Part shown: piece by piece, positions 34,419 through 47,515 of the stretch
How the letters are laid out: each line of letters begins with the position of its first letter
Position numbering within the stretch: position 1 is the first letter of the stretch
DNA from: Oxytricha trifallax
Taxonomy: Eukaryota > Ciliophora > Spirotrichea > Sporadotrichida > Oxytrichidae
Direction of reading: 5' to 3'
NCBI GenBank assembly: GCA_000711775.1
Contig: ARYC01000676.1
Coordinates: 1-64,000, forward strand
Length of the DNA stretch: 64,000 nt
The notes under the pieces: model-generated
What the model was told of the DNA's origin: nothing
Database searches by the model: none
Seen by the model: the letters and a program-made list of their open reading frames with translations, nothing else
Translations under genes and position numbers: made by a program

Positions 34419-35864
34419 ATGAGCGTTAACATTTTAAGAAAAACAACAGTTCTTCTATCAAACTAAAAGAGACTTGCCTTTGGCTGCAATAAAAAGTGTG
34501 ATAGCTGTGAGATGAACTCTCATAAAGAACTACCAGAGCTATCACTTGAGGTCTCTGTTATTAAAATAGAAATTAATAATAGAAAATAAATGGCAAACAA
34601 GTGTGTGGGAGACAGAGTAGAGGAGAAAAGTATTAATGAAATTCCTTTACAAACTGAAGAAGCTGAAGTTTCGTTTTGTGAGCTATGTGAGAGAGATTTT
34701 GCTCATAAATCAAGCTGGTACAGACACATGAAGTAGCATAGAGAAGCCAAGGCCACTGTATACTTAAAGCATGATAAAATTGATGGAAAGTATGACTGCT
34801 TTGAGTGCAATAAGCAATACTCTAATACAAGAAACTTGAAGAAGCATCTATTAAAAGCTCACAAGAAAGATATAGAAGCTGAGAATCATGAAGTTGAGCT
34901 GAAGTTTCTCAACAAAAGAAAAGCGAGGGAATATTCTAAAGTCGTAGTGCCTGAATAAGCAAGAGAGTTAGAGTACGTTAGGAAGGCAAGCATCCAACTG
35001 ACCTTTTAAATAACAAAAGTTATGATCAAGATTCAATAAAAAAATACCGGTTCTTGCTTAAATTGACCTAGATACTTCTCTTTAAAGCTTCCTTATATTA
35101 GAAGACTCCTTTGATAAGAAAGTTATCAATGATCATCAAAATGCATACAAGGTTTATCCTTTCAACTATCTCTTAAGTGATGATAAATATTAGATGGAGT
35201 TTACAAATGAGTATCAAGTACTCACTCAAGCAAAGTTTTAAGAGTGTAGTTACTTAATCAAGCTAGATGCTGTTCTCCTTGCCAAGGATCATGTTGCTTT
35301 CAGACTTCCACTCTATGAAATGACCCTAAGAGATTTCATAACAGATCAAAGGAATCATAAGTAACTTGGATAAATAGCAACTCAGACCGTATAAGGTATT
35401 AAAGAGCTTCATAAGTTAGGGTTTGTTCACAGAGATTTGAAGCCAGAAAATATAATGATAAACTTCTCACCTGTATTAGTAGCAATAATCGATTTCAACA
35501 GAACCTAAAGAGTGGAAGTATCAAGGCTTGAAACTGTAATGGAACGCAAGGGTACTATCCAGAAAGAGAAGACTGGAGAGATGGAGACTTTTAGTGGGAT
35601 GTTTGAGCTTTAGCAGCAATAATAATAGAGTGCGATATGCTTTGCAATGAAAACTACTCTACAAGATGCGAGAAAGATGGTAAGCAAAGGATAAAGCAAT
35701 TTATAGAAAGAAACAAAATCTCACAACCAATGAAAAAAATGGTAGAGTCAATAATAATAAAACCCAACTCAAGATCAGACATATCAATATAGTAGATAGA
35801 GTTGTAGTTAAGTATGATAAACTTCAGACCTCTCCCACATTATCCAAAAGTTCATTTTGAGTGA
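34419..35864 (+). pseudogene. TBE-B1 57-kDa-type zinc-finger/kinase protein, lightly decayed
   Basis: ATG 34419 (MSVNILRKTTVLL, parallel to MSANLLRRAALLG of subfamily A) to TGA 35862-35864; 482 codons. C2H2 fingers: CELCERDFAHKSSWYRHMKQH and CFECNKQYSNTRNLKKHLLK. Kinase-like part: AYKVYPFNYLLSDDKY, HRDLKPENIMINF, IIDFNRTQRV. A one-base shift in an A-run near 35040 and another near 35520 disrupt it. The DFG Gly is Asn, as in all copies. Confidence 0.8.
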
Positions 35865-35978
35865 TAAAATTAAATACATTTACTTTAAATTCCACATTAA
35901 AACGTATTAATAACCCCAACCCCTAATAAATTCCCTACAAATCAAAGCACTTATAAACCTCATTAAGGGGTTTTGATT

Positions 35979-37018
35979 GTAGTGTTTTTGGCAATAATTT
36001 TACTACTATAGGGTCTATCTTAAATGATGCGAATGTCCCGCCCATAAATGGAATAATGCCAATATTTTTACTGACTAGGAGAATGAGCTCTTCTTACAGA
36101 TTGGCGAATTCTTCGATTTCATTAATAAATATGTAGTTTGCAAGACCTAATGTTTATTCTGAATTGGGCCTTTGTGTTAAGAGAGTCATTGAGTTCTTAA
36201 GGAACTAAGGTCTAAATGAATCATCTCGTTTCGATAATAAAGCAGGGACTCCACGAAAAATCTTGTTTTGATCTACAAGTCTACCTTTGAGTTCAAATTG
36301 AGCTCATGAATAAGGCCAAACATCCCTTCTTAAAATTTGAGGAGCAAGTCGTCTTTAAGTTAATTAAGAACTCTAGCAAACTTTAGCTGTTTTTCTTGCT
36401 TATGTCTTCCAAAAACTCATATCTTTCTTGGGGCTAGAGTAGTAAGTATTATCTTAAGTAATTAGAAGTTATTTCTGAATGAATCTTGGCTCTTTAGTTT
36501 GCCTAGGGAGTCAGCGTTGCTTGAGCAGCTAGCATTTCATTCTAGCTCTAGTTAGTTCGAGGTATATGATAGCCCATATTTTTGAAGTCAACTTCAATTT
36601 TTTCTTTAATGTCCATGACTTTAATTGAAGCAGCCTTCATTGACTTTGAATAACTTTTAGAAGTTTTGTTTTGTATATATTTACTAATAAATCAAGGCAA
36701 ATCCTTAGAGTGTCGTAGCTTTGAGAACTCTTCTAACTCTAGAAGTTAATCGATATCATAGTTATTTTAAGGAAGTATAAGTTTAGCTTTGTCAATTAGT
36801 TCTGGAAACTTAGCTCCCTCATGCAAGAATTTTCTTCCTCTCTTGTTGCCGCTTAAAATTCCAATCTTTTGATGTTGAGAGTTGATTTCAAACGCTGGTG
36901 TGTCAACTTGTATTGCATGGGTATGGTCATGCAGAAGAGTGTCAAAGTTATAACCAAGGTTAGACTCAATCTCCTTTATGGAGTCCTAGGATGATTATTG
37001 GATTTCTGGATGCTGCAT
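35979..37018 (-). pseudogene. Hypothetical gene truncated by TBE-B1
   Basis: ATG at 37016-37018 opens a good ciliate-code frame (MQHPEIQQSSQDSIKEIESN; later KRGRKFLHEGAKFPELIDKA) with a TGA at 36692-36694 after KLRHSKDLP. It continues to about 36370. Small shifts then lead to FQEGMFGLIHELNLNSKVDL, RFFVESLLYYRNEMIH and LANYIFINEIEEFANLQEEL, ending with PFMGGTFASFKIDP and VKLLPKT at the TBE boundary. The protein looks soluble and helical. The rest of the gene is not found across the TBE. Family not recognised; it may be a germline copy of a somatic gene or an old element. Confidence 0.5.
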
Positions 37019-38894
37019 TTGTGGACGGTTTTAGTTTTAAATAAGGCGTTAAGAATACTTATTTTAAATTTTAAAAATAATTATTATATTTTAAATCAGT
37101 CTTAATTAATACTAAATTAATTTTCACAGTCTTAATTCACAAAATCTTAGCAAAAACATAGTATTTGGAGTTTTTAGCGATAATTGATCTTTCGATGCCC
37201 ACAAGAAACTCCAATTGTAACTAAAGTAAGATTAATGACCCAATCCATAATTTCTTTGCTTAAATTATAAATTCTTGGTCAATTAAGATTTCTCAAAAAA
37301 CTTAATTAAATAATTAAGAATTAATTAAGATAAATTAAGTTGATAAAGGGTAAATTTGAAAATAAGCAAATAAAGAAAAGTGGAAAAACTCCAATATAAG
37401 TGTTATGGATTCTTGAAAGTTAATATTTCATTACACAAAGTATTCTGACCTAATTTATGGAGGAATTTTAAATTTAAAGAAAGCTATGAACTGATGAGAG
37501 AAATCAAGATTTAATAACTAAAGCAGCAAAGGTAGAAATATTGAAAACTGAAGTGATTCACTTTAGAAAAAGATGGCACTTATCTAAGTTCTGATTTTCA
37601 GAATAGTTTTATTGTTAAAAAGATAACTAAGTATTTTCTTAGACACAACTAACTATTTTAGAGGTGGACTGTTAACTTGCTAATTATATACTATTTACAT
37701 GCTTATCTTTTATATTGAATTTGAATTTTATCTTACGCTAAAAAGATTTTACCTTCTATTAAAATAAGTGACATTAGTGATTCATGAACATATTTTTATA
37801 AAGGGGATAGTTAAATGCTTCACTTTAGTTTAACATTTATAATTATTCTAAGTTAAATTATATCAGACTGATTTACCAAAACAATGAAACTGAAGTTATA
37901 TTTAGTATACATTAAATTTAACAAATAGTAGTCATTAATTTACAGCAATTAAATAAGATATTTATTATTATTTCTCTTTTATTTATGCCAATTATTAAGA
38001 TTCTTCCAGAAGCTAAAAAGCTTGATTTTTAAGCCATAAATGCAAGTGGTCTTTTGACAAGCTATGAAAAAGACAATCAAAATTGCTTATAATAATCATT
38101 TGATAAGTTACTCAGAGGTTATAAATACAAGTCTCAAGAAGAAATATATACTGTGTAATATTAAACTAATCATAATTATAAGTAAATAAAACCCCATTAG
38201 TAAAATTTTAATGAAATTGGGAGGATAAGGAAAAATAATAGAAATAAATTTTGAGATATATTCATGCTTAGTATATTAATCATTTATAAATTAAAAGTTA
38301 AGTCTTAATGATTCATAAATTTATCAGTTTTTGTTTGATATTTTAATATCTCTCTAATTTTTCTTAATTTTTAAATTGGGGTTCATTCACTTTTTGTTGA
38401 ATCATGAGTTCTTATTCTATTTTATCTTAATACTGATTCGAGTTTCTTAGTTTGTAAATTATTCTTATCACTCTTAGTTTTTCCTCAATGTTCTAGAGGA
38501 ATTCTCTAAAGCATTTACTCTCAACTTCAGAGTCTTTCTAATATGTAATGAAGACAAATCTGCAATAATCGTGGTTTATTTTTTGGGAGTATTTCAAATT
38601 AGATCAAACATACTTAAAAGAGTAAATTAAAGTATAACCATAATATTTACCAATAGTTTAATTCGTATAGATCTACTGATTAATGAGTGTTTAAGGTGGG
38701 TTCAAATCCCTCTAAAACCCAATTTTTTTAGTTTATTAATTAAGTTAACTAGTTTAAGCATAATAGGTTATTTTAAGAAGTTAATTAGTATTTATTAAAT
38801 CACTCTATACTAATGATTTTACTCTTTTATCTCATTATTATTGCTGATAATAATTTCAATTGGTGTTGCTTTCAATTCTATTAACATATTGCTA
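37019..38894. other. AT-rich stretch, nothing recognised
   Basis: No stable frame. A tRNA-like GGGTTCAAATCCC followed by a T-run lies near 38698-38735, but no cloverleaf forms around it. Confidence 0.4.
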
Positions 38895-39309
38895 TTGTAG
38901 AAATACATTTGAATTTAGAAAATTAATTATAATTAAATTAATAATAAATCTAAATAGTGGCAGTTAAAGCTGGCCAATTTAAACGCTCTTGCGCTCATTC
39001 GGTAGAGAATTCAAAATTAGCTGGACTTTACTATTGGCGGTACTATTTTATCGCATCCTCAGAGCAAGATAACTTCACTTTAATGTGAGGGAATAATTTA
39101 GTGAATTTAGAGGTATTTAATTAAAGTGAAGTTATCTCGCTCCATGGATAAGATAAAATAGTACCGCCAATAATAAAGTCCAGCTAATTTTGAATTCTCT
39201 ACCGAATGAGGCCAAGATCGTTTAAATTGGCCAACTTTAACTGCCAATATTTTGATTTATTAATAATTTAATTTAAATTAATTTTCAAAATTCAAATGTA
39301 TTTCTACAA
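38895..39309. mobile_element. MITE, 415 bp, foldback type
   Basis: A near-complete inverted repeat with ends TTGTAGAAATACATTTGAAT and complement, flanked by TA (38893-38894, 39310-39311), with a short centre near 39100. It belongs to the same family as the 293-bp element at 30169-30461. No coding sequence. Confidence 0.88.
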
Positions 39310-39311
39310 TA

Positions 39312-42300
39312 TCTTATTTTATACAGGTAAAGTGTATAAACTTGAGATGTATCAGTCTAACAACTGTTAAATTATAGCCTATTTTATTCACTTAATTTAC
39401 TAACTATCTCAGTTTCATAAATATAGTGTTGTCCTACGCTAATTATTTTATAAAAACTATTAATCATTAAAAGTATATAATTTATAATCAAGTTGATATA
39501 ATCTGTTTTATTTCAGTTTATTAATGAGGAGTTTATCTTGATCTTTGATTTATTGCCTTCGTTTATTTACCTCTACGGTCATATTACTCTGCCGTGCTTT
39601 CCTCATTTAGATACACATTCCTTCTCCAGCTTTAAAGATCAATCTTAAATATAAAGTTATGAAATATTATATATAAATTAATATATTGATTGAATAATTA
39701 ATTAAAATAAATTAGTACTAATTACTGTTGCAACTATTATCAATTTAGCTATTGATCTAAAGCAATTAAGTCTTAAATGATGGAGATTATTCTTATTACT
39801 AAACTTATCTAGTCATCATCATGATTATAAATATTAATGCTGAAACTAATCTTAGGCTCACTGATAGAGAAAAAGGTGCTTTTCACTAGCTTTGTTAGCC
39901 AATATGTAAGTTGATAGAATTAAAATATCATAAGTTAACGCATTAAAATGCACATATATATATTCTTATTAACAAAGTAAAGTGGAAATGTCTCTGATTT
40001 CGTTGTCTAGCTGGCATAATAGTTTTTGCTAACTGTTTATAGCATGTCTAATGTTGTAAAAATGTAGATAATATAGCCTTTCAATTATTTAAGCTATAAA
40101 ATTATTTAGAGAAGGAGGAAGATAAATTGTTATTCCCTTAAATATAAATACAAATCAATATAACTTAAAAGCAAAACTAACTATCCCTGCAAGCAAAAAA
40201 TCTGGTTAGAATATTTGAATTGAAATCTTACTCTAGTTACTAATTAGGGTCAGCTTTATCTTATGCTTTAAATAACTTTGTCTAATTACGACAAATAATT
40301 CACTTTAAATTTGCTATTATGAGGTAACAATACAAATAAGTAGTTCATCTTGCAATTTTAATTTCCCCCCTTGATTTTTGTAAATCTTTGTCAATATTAT
40401 TTCAATTTAGTCCTCCCCTACGTACTATGCCAATCATACTTATCATCATATTTCCATTATTTAATTATTATAATCTTTAATGATTTATCTTTACTATAAT
40501 TATATAAATACTTTATTATAACAGCAGATTCAGAATGATTTAATCTATTTTCCCATCAGCTTTGCACATCTTTCCATGACATTGATTAAGTCTCTGAAGA
40601 TTTTATTGATTCTTTACTAGAGTCTCCTCTTTGTTTCTACTTGGCTTATAACTATCAATTGTTTAAATTAAATAAAATAATCGATAATAATTTTTAAAAC
40701 TGCTTAAAAACAAAGTGAATGTAGTTGCTCTTTATATCCTATCTCTTATGCAAAAATTGTGACTCATTTTGAGATGTCGCTTTAGAAACTAGAAAGTCAT
40801 TCAGAGTTTACATGTTTAACTATGTTACATATTAATTTTTTAAAATGTAAATCAACCATTCTTCTGTAGTGTCTTAATGATTCTCAATATTAATTTAATT
40901 ATAAATAAGTGTTTTTTAAATCCTGTCATTTTAATAAGGATTACTTGAAAGACTTTTAGTCTTGAACATTTCTTATCTTTCATGATTAGATAAACAATAC
41001 GGTTAAGTAAAAGTAGTTTGTTTAAGATTAAAGTAATTATATCTCAGATAGCAATAAAAATATAAGATAAAAGGAAGAAAAAGTCATTATATTAATTAAC
41101 TTGCTGGGTTAAATCTCACATTCATAAATAATGGTATATATTCTTTTGAAAAATATGATTTAATAACTAATTAAACTGATATCAAATCAATAAGCAAAAT
41201 GAATAATAATTAATAAGTTAATGCCTTAAACGCCCCCTTCTTATATTAAATCTACTTTTCAATGCTTTTTAAGTAAATGACAATGATTTATATAGTTTCC
41301 TATTTTATTGCTTGAGATATTGCAAATATATGCTGAAATTCATTCATAAATATCAATTTATATTTCTTCAAATACTAAAATAATCTCTTGTAAGTAGACA
41401 TGAATCAATCATGTTTAATATGTTTAGATCAATACATGAATTAGTATTCGATAAAATCAGCTTCAATTGCTTATTATCTGCTTAAAAGATAAGTTTAATT
41501 AATGTTATTAACAGGCTTTTATAGCAAATTTTGAGGGATAATCGTTGAAATTACCCCATATTATTAGAATTAAGTAAGATTTTAATTTTTAATAATGATT
41601 TTTTAATTTGGGGCGGGACATCTAGGGCTTATTGCATTAATTAAATATAATTAAAGTTAATAAGCTACAAGGTGGCATCATTGATAAGAATATAAATGAG
41701 ATTATAGTTAAATTATCGTAATTATTGTTTGTTATTCTTCTCCGTTTGGGCATTTACAACTGACCTATTTTTCAGTCGAAATATACGTAATTTTCTTAAA
41801 AATAAACAAGTAAATATATAAATATTTTATAAGGTTTAATTGACTATATAAGAATTTAACTTGATTAAATAAAATTTGAAAGATAATTTTATTATACACA
41901 TAATTCTAATTGCTGCTTTTCCGATAAAGAAGTTAAATTCTTCAAGAATTGACTTAAGACTTCCTCTTTTTGTTTCTCTTAAACTAAAAATTCACTAAAC
42001 TCTCAGCAAATATTGATTTAACATTAAATCTATGATTTATATATAGTATGGAATTCTTTCCTCACAAACTTTAAATATAGATTAAATATTCAAAGATTGC
42101 TTAAATGCTCTAATGGAGGATTTTTTAAGTTCTCACTATATATTTATAGATATATAATATTTACTTGGGATAATTTCAATTTACTTTTATTTTTCCTTAT
42201 ATGTGAGTGTATCAAATATGAAATTAAAATAATAATGATTAGATCTATTTTAATAAAATAAGTAAAATTAAGAATAAATAATACGAGATACTTAACAATG

Positions 42301-44408
42301 ATATAGGAGGAGATAATGACACAATCTTAATTGACTATTATGAGTCCACTTTTATCTAAAATAAATCCTTATTTATTAATAGAAAATAATACTTATGAGT
42401 TTTACATCTTTATTTTAGTGATAACACTAGGTGAAACTCTTCTTGATTGCTAAATACTAACTAACAATAAGATATACTTATAGACAGCAAGTCATAATTT
42501 ATAATTCTAATAATAACAATACTGGAAGATTTTAATATATTATTCCTAGGAATGCTAAATTTATGCAGTTTACCCTCTCCAAATATAATAATCATCATAT
42601 AGTATCATTTACAATATTACAAATAAAAAGAGTAATAAAAAAGAAGATAATCTCAAGAAAATTGACTAAATTAAAATTCTAAATCATACAAATCAAGCAT
42701 AAATTAAGGAATTACATAATTAATTTAAAACATTGATTAATTTAATGGAAGAGAAAAAAAAATCAAACAAATTACATTAGTAAAATAAACATAAAACTAA
42801 TAGTTGTAATAAGCAACTTACATTTGGTTTTAAATGTTATGAAGATTAATTTACCAAAAATTAAGTATAATTTAAGTATTCTTTATTAATAAATGCTAGA
42901 CTTATATCACGATTCAACCATTTATCAATAGGATATAGGCTGTTTTTTAGATAAATAATTTTCAGCCGGAGCAACTGATTCAACTAACTTATAACTCAAA
43001 AATGTAAATTTATACCACCATAAACAACTTTGGAACCATAAAAGGAAGGTAATTGTTAAAAATATACATTATAAATACTTATTTATGTCATATTATATTG
43101 CAGTATTTTTAAGCTGAGGGAATTTAATCATAGTATATTTAAATCAATTACTATCTTACGCAGTTAATTTCTAGTAATGTCCAATAAATGCAAGAATATA
43201 ACAGTAAGATTCAAGAATAAAATTGCAAATAAAATACAAAAAACTTGAGTGAATCAAATAAAAATAACTTACATAGATAAGTGAGGTATAGTAAAGGGTC
43301 TGAATGAAAATGAATTTGTAAATTAGATTTATAAACTTAAATTTATTGTATTTAGAATGTCATTAATTTATTTTATTTTTAATCAATTTGATGAAGACAA
43401 AGTCAATAGCGATATAATATAATGTATTAATATAAGTTAAAGAAGAGTAATTATTCGTCAAGAAGCTAAAAGTCTAATGTGTAATAATCAATTTTTATTA
43501 ATAAAATGTAACTAGAGATAAATCATGACTCTGATTTAAAAATCATAATTAGGTAAATAAAAAATGAGAGATATTAGTGAGTAGGAAGATAATTGATGAC
43601 ATTCAAATATTTAAACAGAGCATGAAATTCATGAAATTATAATGAGAATATAAAGAAAAAATTCTATCATAAAAAGTATAAAAATAAGGGATTTATTGCA
43701 ATCTTAATTAATAAAAAATTGCCTGATAAAATGAATGTAAATATGCAAAAATAGCTAGTAAACTCAGAAAATAAATGAAATTATTGCCTAATTTGTAAAT
43801 GTATAAAACTGGAATGTTTTGAATGGAAAAAACAATTATTAGACATTTCAACACATATCTTGAACGGCTAGTTAGATGAATTAGAAAACGAAATTACATT
43901 AATTAAGAATTTTTATTGATTTAAAGCAAGAATTAAATTCCCCATTTGTTTAATTGACTTGAGGTATCATCTAATACATAACAAGAGAGAAGATTTATAA
44001 GTACTGTAGTTAGAAAATCTTCTCAAATCAATTAAACTTTATTCAATAAAAGTCTATTGAAGAGACAATGCAGTGTATAGAACACAGACAGATGCTGATG
44101 AGCTTGCTTCAGTTAAAAAAAAACCATAATAGCTAAAAGACAAATGACCTCAAGAGACAAAGTTAAGTTAATATCTCTAAACTAAACTAGATGTAGTTGA
44201 GGATAAAAATAAATTAAACAAAATTTAAACCAAAATATATAACAATTATTTATAAAAGATTGTAAAAATTTGGAGAAATGACTTAGAAATACAAACTAAT
44301 TGCTTTAATATATCAGTTCTGCATTTATAATATTTGAAAACACACATCAAGTCTAAAATATATGTTGCTTTATTTATTCAATATTCAGATCATCAATTGC
44401 TATACCCC
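39312..44408. other. AT-rich stretch without a recognisable gene
   Basis: About 5 kb of AT-rich DNA with no coherent frame in either code and no clear repeat. Short, less AT-rich patches at 39530-39640 and 40540-40640 remain unassigned. Confidence 0.4.
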
Positions 44409-45253
44409 TCATTGCTTTATGATTGCACCCAATGTCAATGAAATGATTTCAACTAAGAGTACATGTAGTAATTGATATCCATTGTTCTATTGAGCTTAAT
44501 TTCCACTTCCTTCTCCTGCCACAGAACCCACACTTCCTCCCAATGCTGAATTTTTCATTCTCATCAAATCTCTCTGATCCTTCAATCTGCTGAGTCCAAG
44601 GTATCGCTCATCTTTTTCTTTAGTGGCTTTCTGAAGCTGCTTGAATATCAAATCGTAGTTTTCATAGGGATCGCTTGAACTCACTGGAGATTGTTGTTTA
44701 AACATTTAAGATGAGAAACTACTTGTGCACTGAGATGTCTGGTTTTACATTCTAAATTTGTTATTATGTTATAGATATTTTCTGTTGCTAGAGTGGATTT
44801 CTTTTAGAGTATTCCTCTAGACAGCTTTGTAATTCTACTGCTGCTTCAGCGTTTTAGCGCAAACTGTGAGGTTTCATATATTCAGAGTAATGGTGAAGCT
44901 TGCAACATGACTGAAGCTATCTTGTGGAAGGCTTGCAATAACTCGAAGTGTCTGCATTGATTCATTTGGGCGTTGAATTTAATGTTGAAGTCTCCTGATT
45001 TGGACTTGAACTCAGCTGGGTTGTATTTAGAGTCAGTGTATTCAGTTGAGGTGAACATCTTGGTAATGTAGGCTGAGGCCTCAGTGCAAGCAACCAAGCA
45101 GGTATCTCTGTCATTGGAGTTGTTATCAATGAGTGAAGTGCAGGTACCAGCATTGAAACTAGAGAGAGAGTTTCAAAAGTCTCAGAGGGTGTCGGCTTTA
45201 ACAACGGTCTGAGCAACGGCTATCACGCTTAAGAGAACGAGGATGTTTTTCAT
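44409..45253 (-). pseudogene. Secreted-protein-like gene, three linked frames
   Basis: ATG at 45251-45253 opens MKNILVLLSVIAVAQTVVKA, a textbook signal peptide with a likely cut before Asp. The mature part reads NAGTCTSLIDNNSNDRDTCL, later YITKMFTSTEYTDSKYNPAEF. Two TGA codons fall shortly after the signal peptide (TL-TGA-DF-TGA-NS), in places where Cys or Trp would fit, and the frame closes at 44882-44884. The next frame (EYMKPHSLRQNAEAAVEL) and then a third (YENYDLIFKQLQKATKEKDE, ending at TGA 44409-44411) follow without a gap. Short introns, eliminated sequences or decay could explain the shifts. Family unknown. Confidence 0.5.
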
Positions 45254-46005
45254 CTTTAAACTTTAACTATAATCTTAATAATTAAAGGACTATATTTATT
45301 TTTAATTTCAAATTAATTAAACAACTTACTTATGCGATCACATATCATACTTTTATATTATTAAAAATAATATTTATGCATGAATAAACTGTATCATAAC
45401 AGAGGATTTACAAAAATTTTTGCTGATTACTAATGATTAAAATCACAGTCAAATCTTTATTATGAAAATTAAATATACTCTTTAATTAAATTTGTAATCA
45501 ATTGAAATAAAAATATTTAAAAGTTTAAGTGACTACCTATTATATGAAACAATTTACTAATATTATAACTTAAAATTAAGATACAACAAGATATTTCTTG
45601 TAGATTATCAGTTAAATTTAACATAAATTAAACTTACAATAAATAGAAAGATTTATTTAAAATTATGATTAGGCAAAAGTTAAATGATAGATTTAAAGAT
45701 ATTTGCATATTTAGATTAAAAAATGTAAATTGTATTTATATAAGACTAATTTAGCTAATTGTTTATAAATATACTTTTTTAAAAAAATAATAATGATTTA
45801 AAATTCAGAAAGTTGCAAAAATTTCAAATATATAAATAAGCGTATTAATAATAATGATAATAATAATAATAATAATATGATAACATTGAGGTCTCTGGGG
45901 ACCCTAGATCGTTTATATAAGATAATATATAAGGGTCAAGCCCTTTTAAAGATTAGAGTGCTTTTAATTGTAAAGCACTATTTTCTTCTGCTCAGTTGAT
46001 TCTGC
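45254..46005. other. AT-rich spacer with an AAT microsatellite
   Basis: TAATAATAA repeats at about 45845-45880. Otherwise featureless. Confidence 0.5.
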
Positions 46006-47463
46006 TCACTTTCTCTTCTTCTTGATGATGATTCTGGTCTTCTTACATTTCACATTCTTTATAGTTGCAATTCTATTGATTGATTGAGGAAGCAAGATGT
46101 CAGTGTCTTCCTGTTCTATTAAGTTTGTAGTGATGGACTGGTATTCCTTAACCAATTTAATATACAGCACATGTCTTTAGTTAGTGCTACAAATATTATT
46201 TGGGTTTTTCCAGTTACTTGCTTTGGAATCTTCTAAGTTTGATCCACTGTTTGAGTTTGGAATATGTTATTAATTGTTATAATCTTAATTTTCTAACATT
46301 AATAAAATTTCTTTCTTATTTTCAATTTCTGATGTTGATCTGATCTGGTTGTCGATTTCATTGTATTTTCTGTTGAAGAGTGATTTTAATCTGGTCTCCA
46401 CACTGATGGTCTCTGCCCATAAGTTTGCGTTTTCTTCTTTGCTCTTGTTTAGTCATTGATGAGTTCATTCTGTGACTGGAGCTATTTTGTGTTCACTTAT
46501 GAACTTCTATCTGTTTGTTGCATAGACTATTATGTTATAGGGTGTAAGCTAGGAGTAATAATTGTTTGGTTAAAAATGAGTTAAAAACTACCTAGGTTCT
46601 CAGTTCTCTCCCTATATAATATATGAGATGCACTTTTCTCAGTTAATTCAAGTCTCTACTATTAAATAGTATAGTAATTGAAGAGTAAAGAACTTTGAAA
46701 AAAAGGGTTTCATTGTTCTTGTCTCTGGGTTTTCTGAGGAGCTGTAATCTGAGCAATACTAATATTTGGGTTAAATAGATCTTTCCAGAGAATTTTCTAA
46801 TATTTTTATTGCTACTATTACTATATTGGCTTGCCCATTAAGTCATATGCTGGCCAGTCTGTGTGATTGTCATTAAAAAAAGGTACTATTCTGGCATATA
46901 ATGTGTTGAAAGTTATTAGGAAAAAAGAATCTAGATTTAGGACTATTAGAGGTTTGGGTATTAAATAGAGGGTATTCCTTAAGTTAACTATAAAAAGTCT
47001 ATTGTGCAGGTGTTAAGTTGTGTTGTAGAGACTATTGCTAGTCATTAACATGTTGGAATTCTAAAATTGTGAATTCTGGGTGAAGAGAGTGTAAGTGTGG
47101 GATACTTGTTTAGTTCTCTCGTTCTACTTTTGTTGTTGTTTAATTCTTCTTTGAACTTTTTCATTTTCTTTTTGAGAAGTAGTCTGTCATATTGGGTTTG
47201 TCAAGTGAACAATATAATAGGTTAACCTCTTAGTAGGTCGATGTTCAAGAGTCCTGTTTATGAAAATCAACTAGTTTTTAATATTGCTTGTCAACAGCAA
47301 ATGATAGTAAGTCTATTCGTCATAATCTTAATTTCTCCTTTTTATAAGGAGGATGGCGAAGTGTAGTTGTTTTTTAACTGCCTTGTTGGGGTTTAATGGC
47401 ATATCATATTAGAGTTGGCAACTCAGAGCAAATTCAATTGCAATTTGATAATAATACGCGCAT
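46006..47463 (-). CDS. Hypothetical long frame with many in-frame TGA codons
   Basis: With TAA/TAG as Gln, one frame runs without any indel from about 47463 (MRVLLSNCN) to TGA 46006-46008 at a basic C terminus (KCKKTRIIIKKKRK). The last 170 codons are free of TGA (ANLWAETISVETRLKSLFNR; INRIATIKNVKCKKTR). Upstream about twelve TGA codons occur in this frame, often where Trp would read well (VET-TGA-IN-TGA-EKC; VTE-TGA-THQ-TGA-LNK). The other two frames of the same strand hold far fewer TGA. An internal Met (MTDYFSKRK, 47188-47190) is another possible start. It may be a gene with unusual TGA use, a pseudogene hit by G-to-A changes, or partly chance. No family recognised. Confidence 0.4.
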
Positions 47464-47515
47464 TAATTTTCATTAAATAAGTAAGAAAATAAATATAAGA
47501 ATGTATAAAAATGTA

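Larger units (their letters stand above)
31941..35975 (+). mobile_element. TBE transposon B1, full length
   Basis: 4035 bp. The left end is CAAAACCCCAAAACCCC then TTAATGAGG; the right end has only one C4A4 unit (AAGGGGTTTTG). The flanks are AAT on the left and ATT on the right, so the target copies do not match exactly. Same three-gene layout as subfamily A, with clearly diverged DNA. This is one of the better preserved TBEs here. Confidence 0.92.

Noticed and set aside
38640-38735. tRNA-like element (GGGTTCAAATCCC, T-run)
   Set aside because: T-stem imperfect, total length too short, no anticodon arm.
46006-47463. Mitochondrial origin for the TGA-rich frame
   Set aside because: A mitochondrial code would read TGA as Trp but stop at TAA/TAG, and the frame contains many of both.
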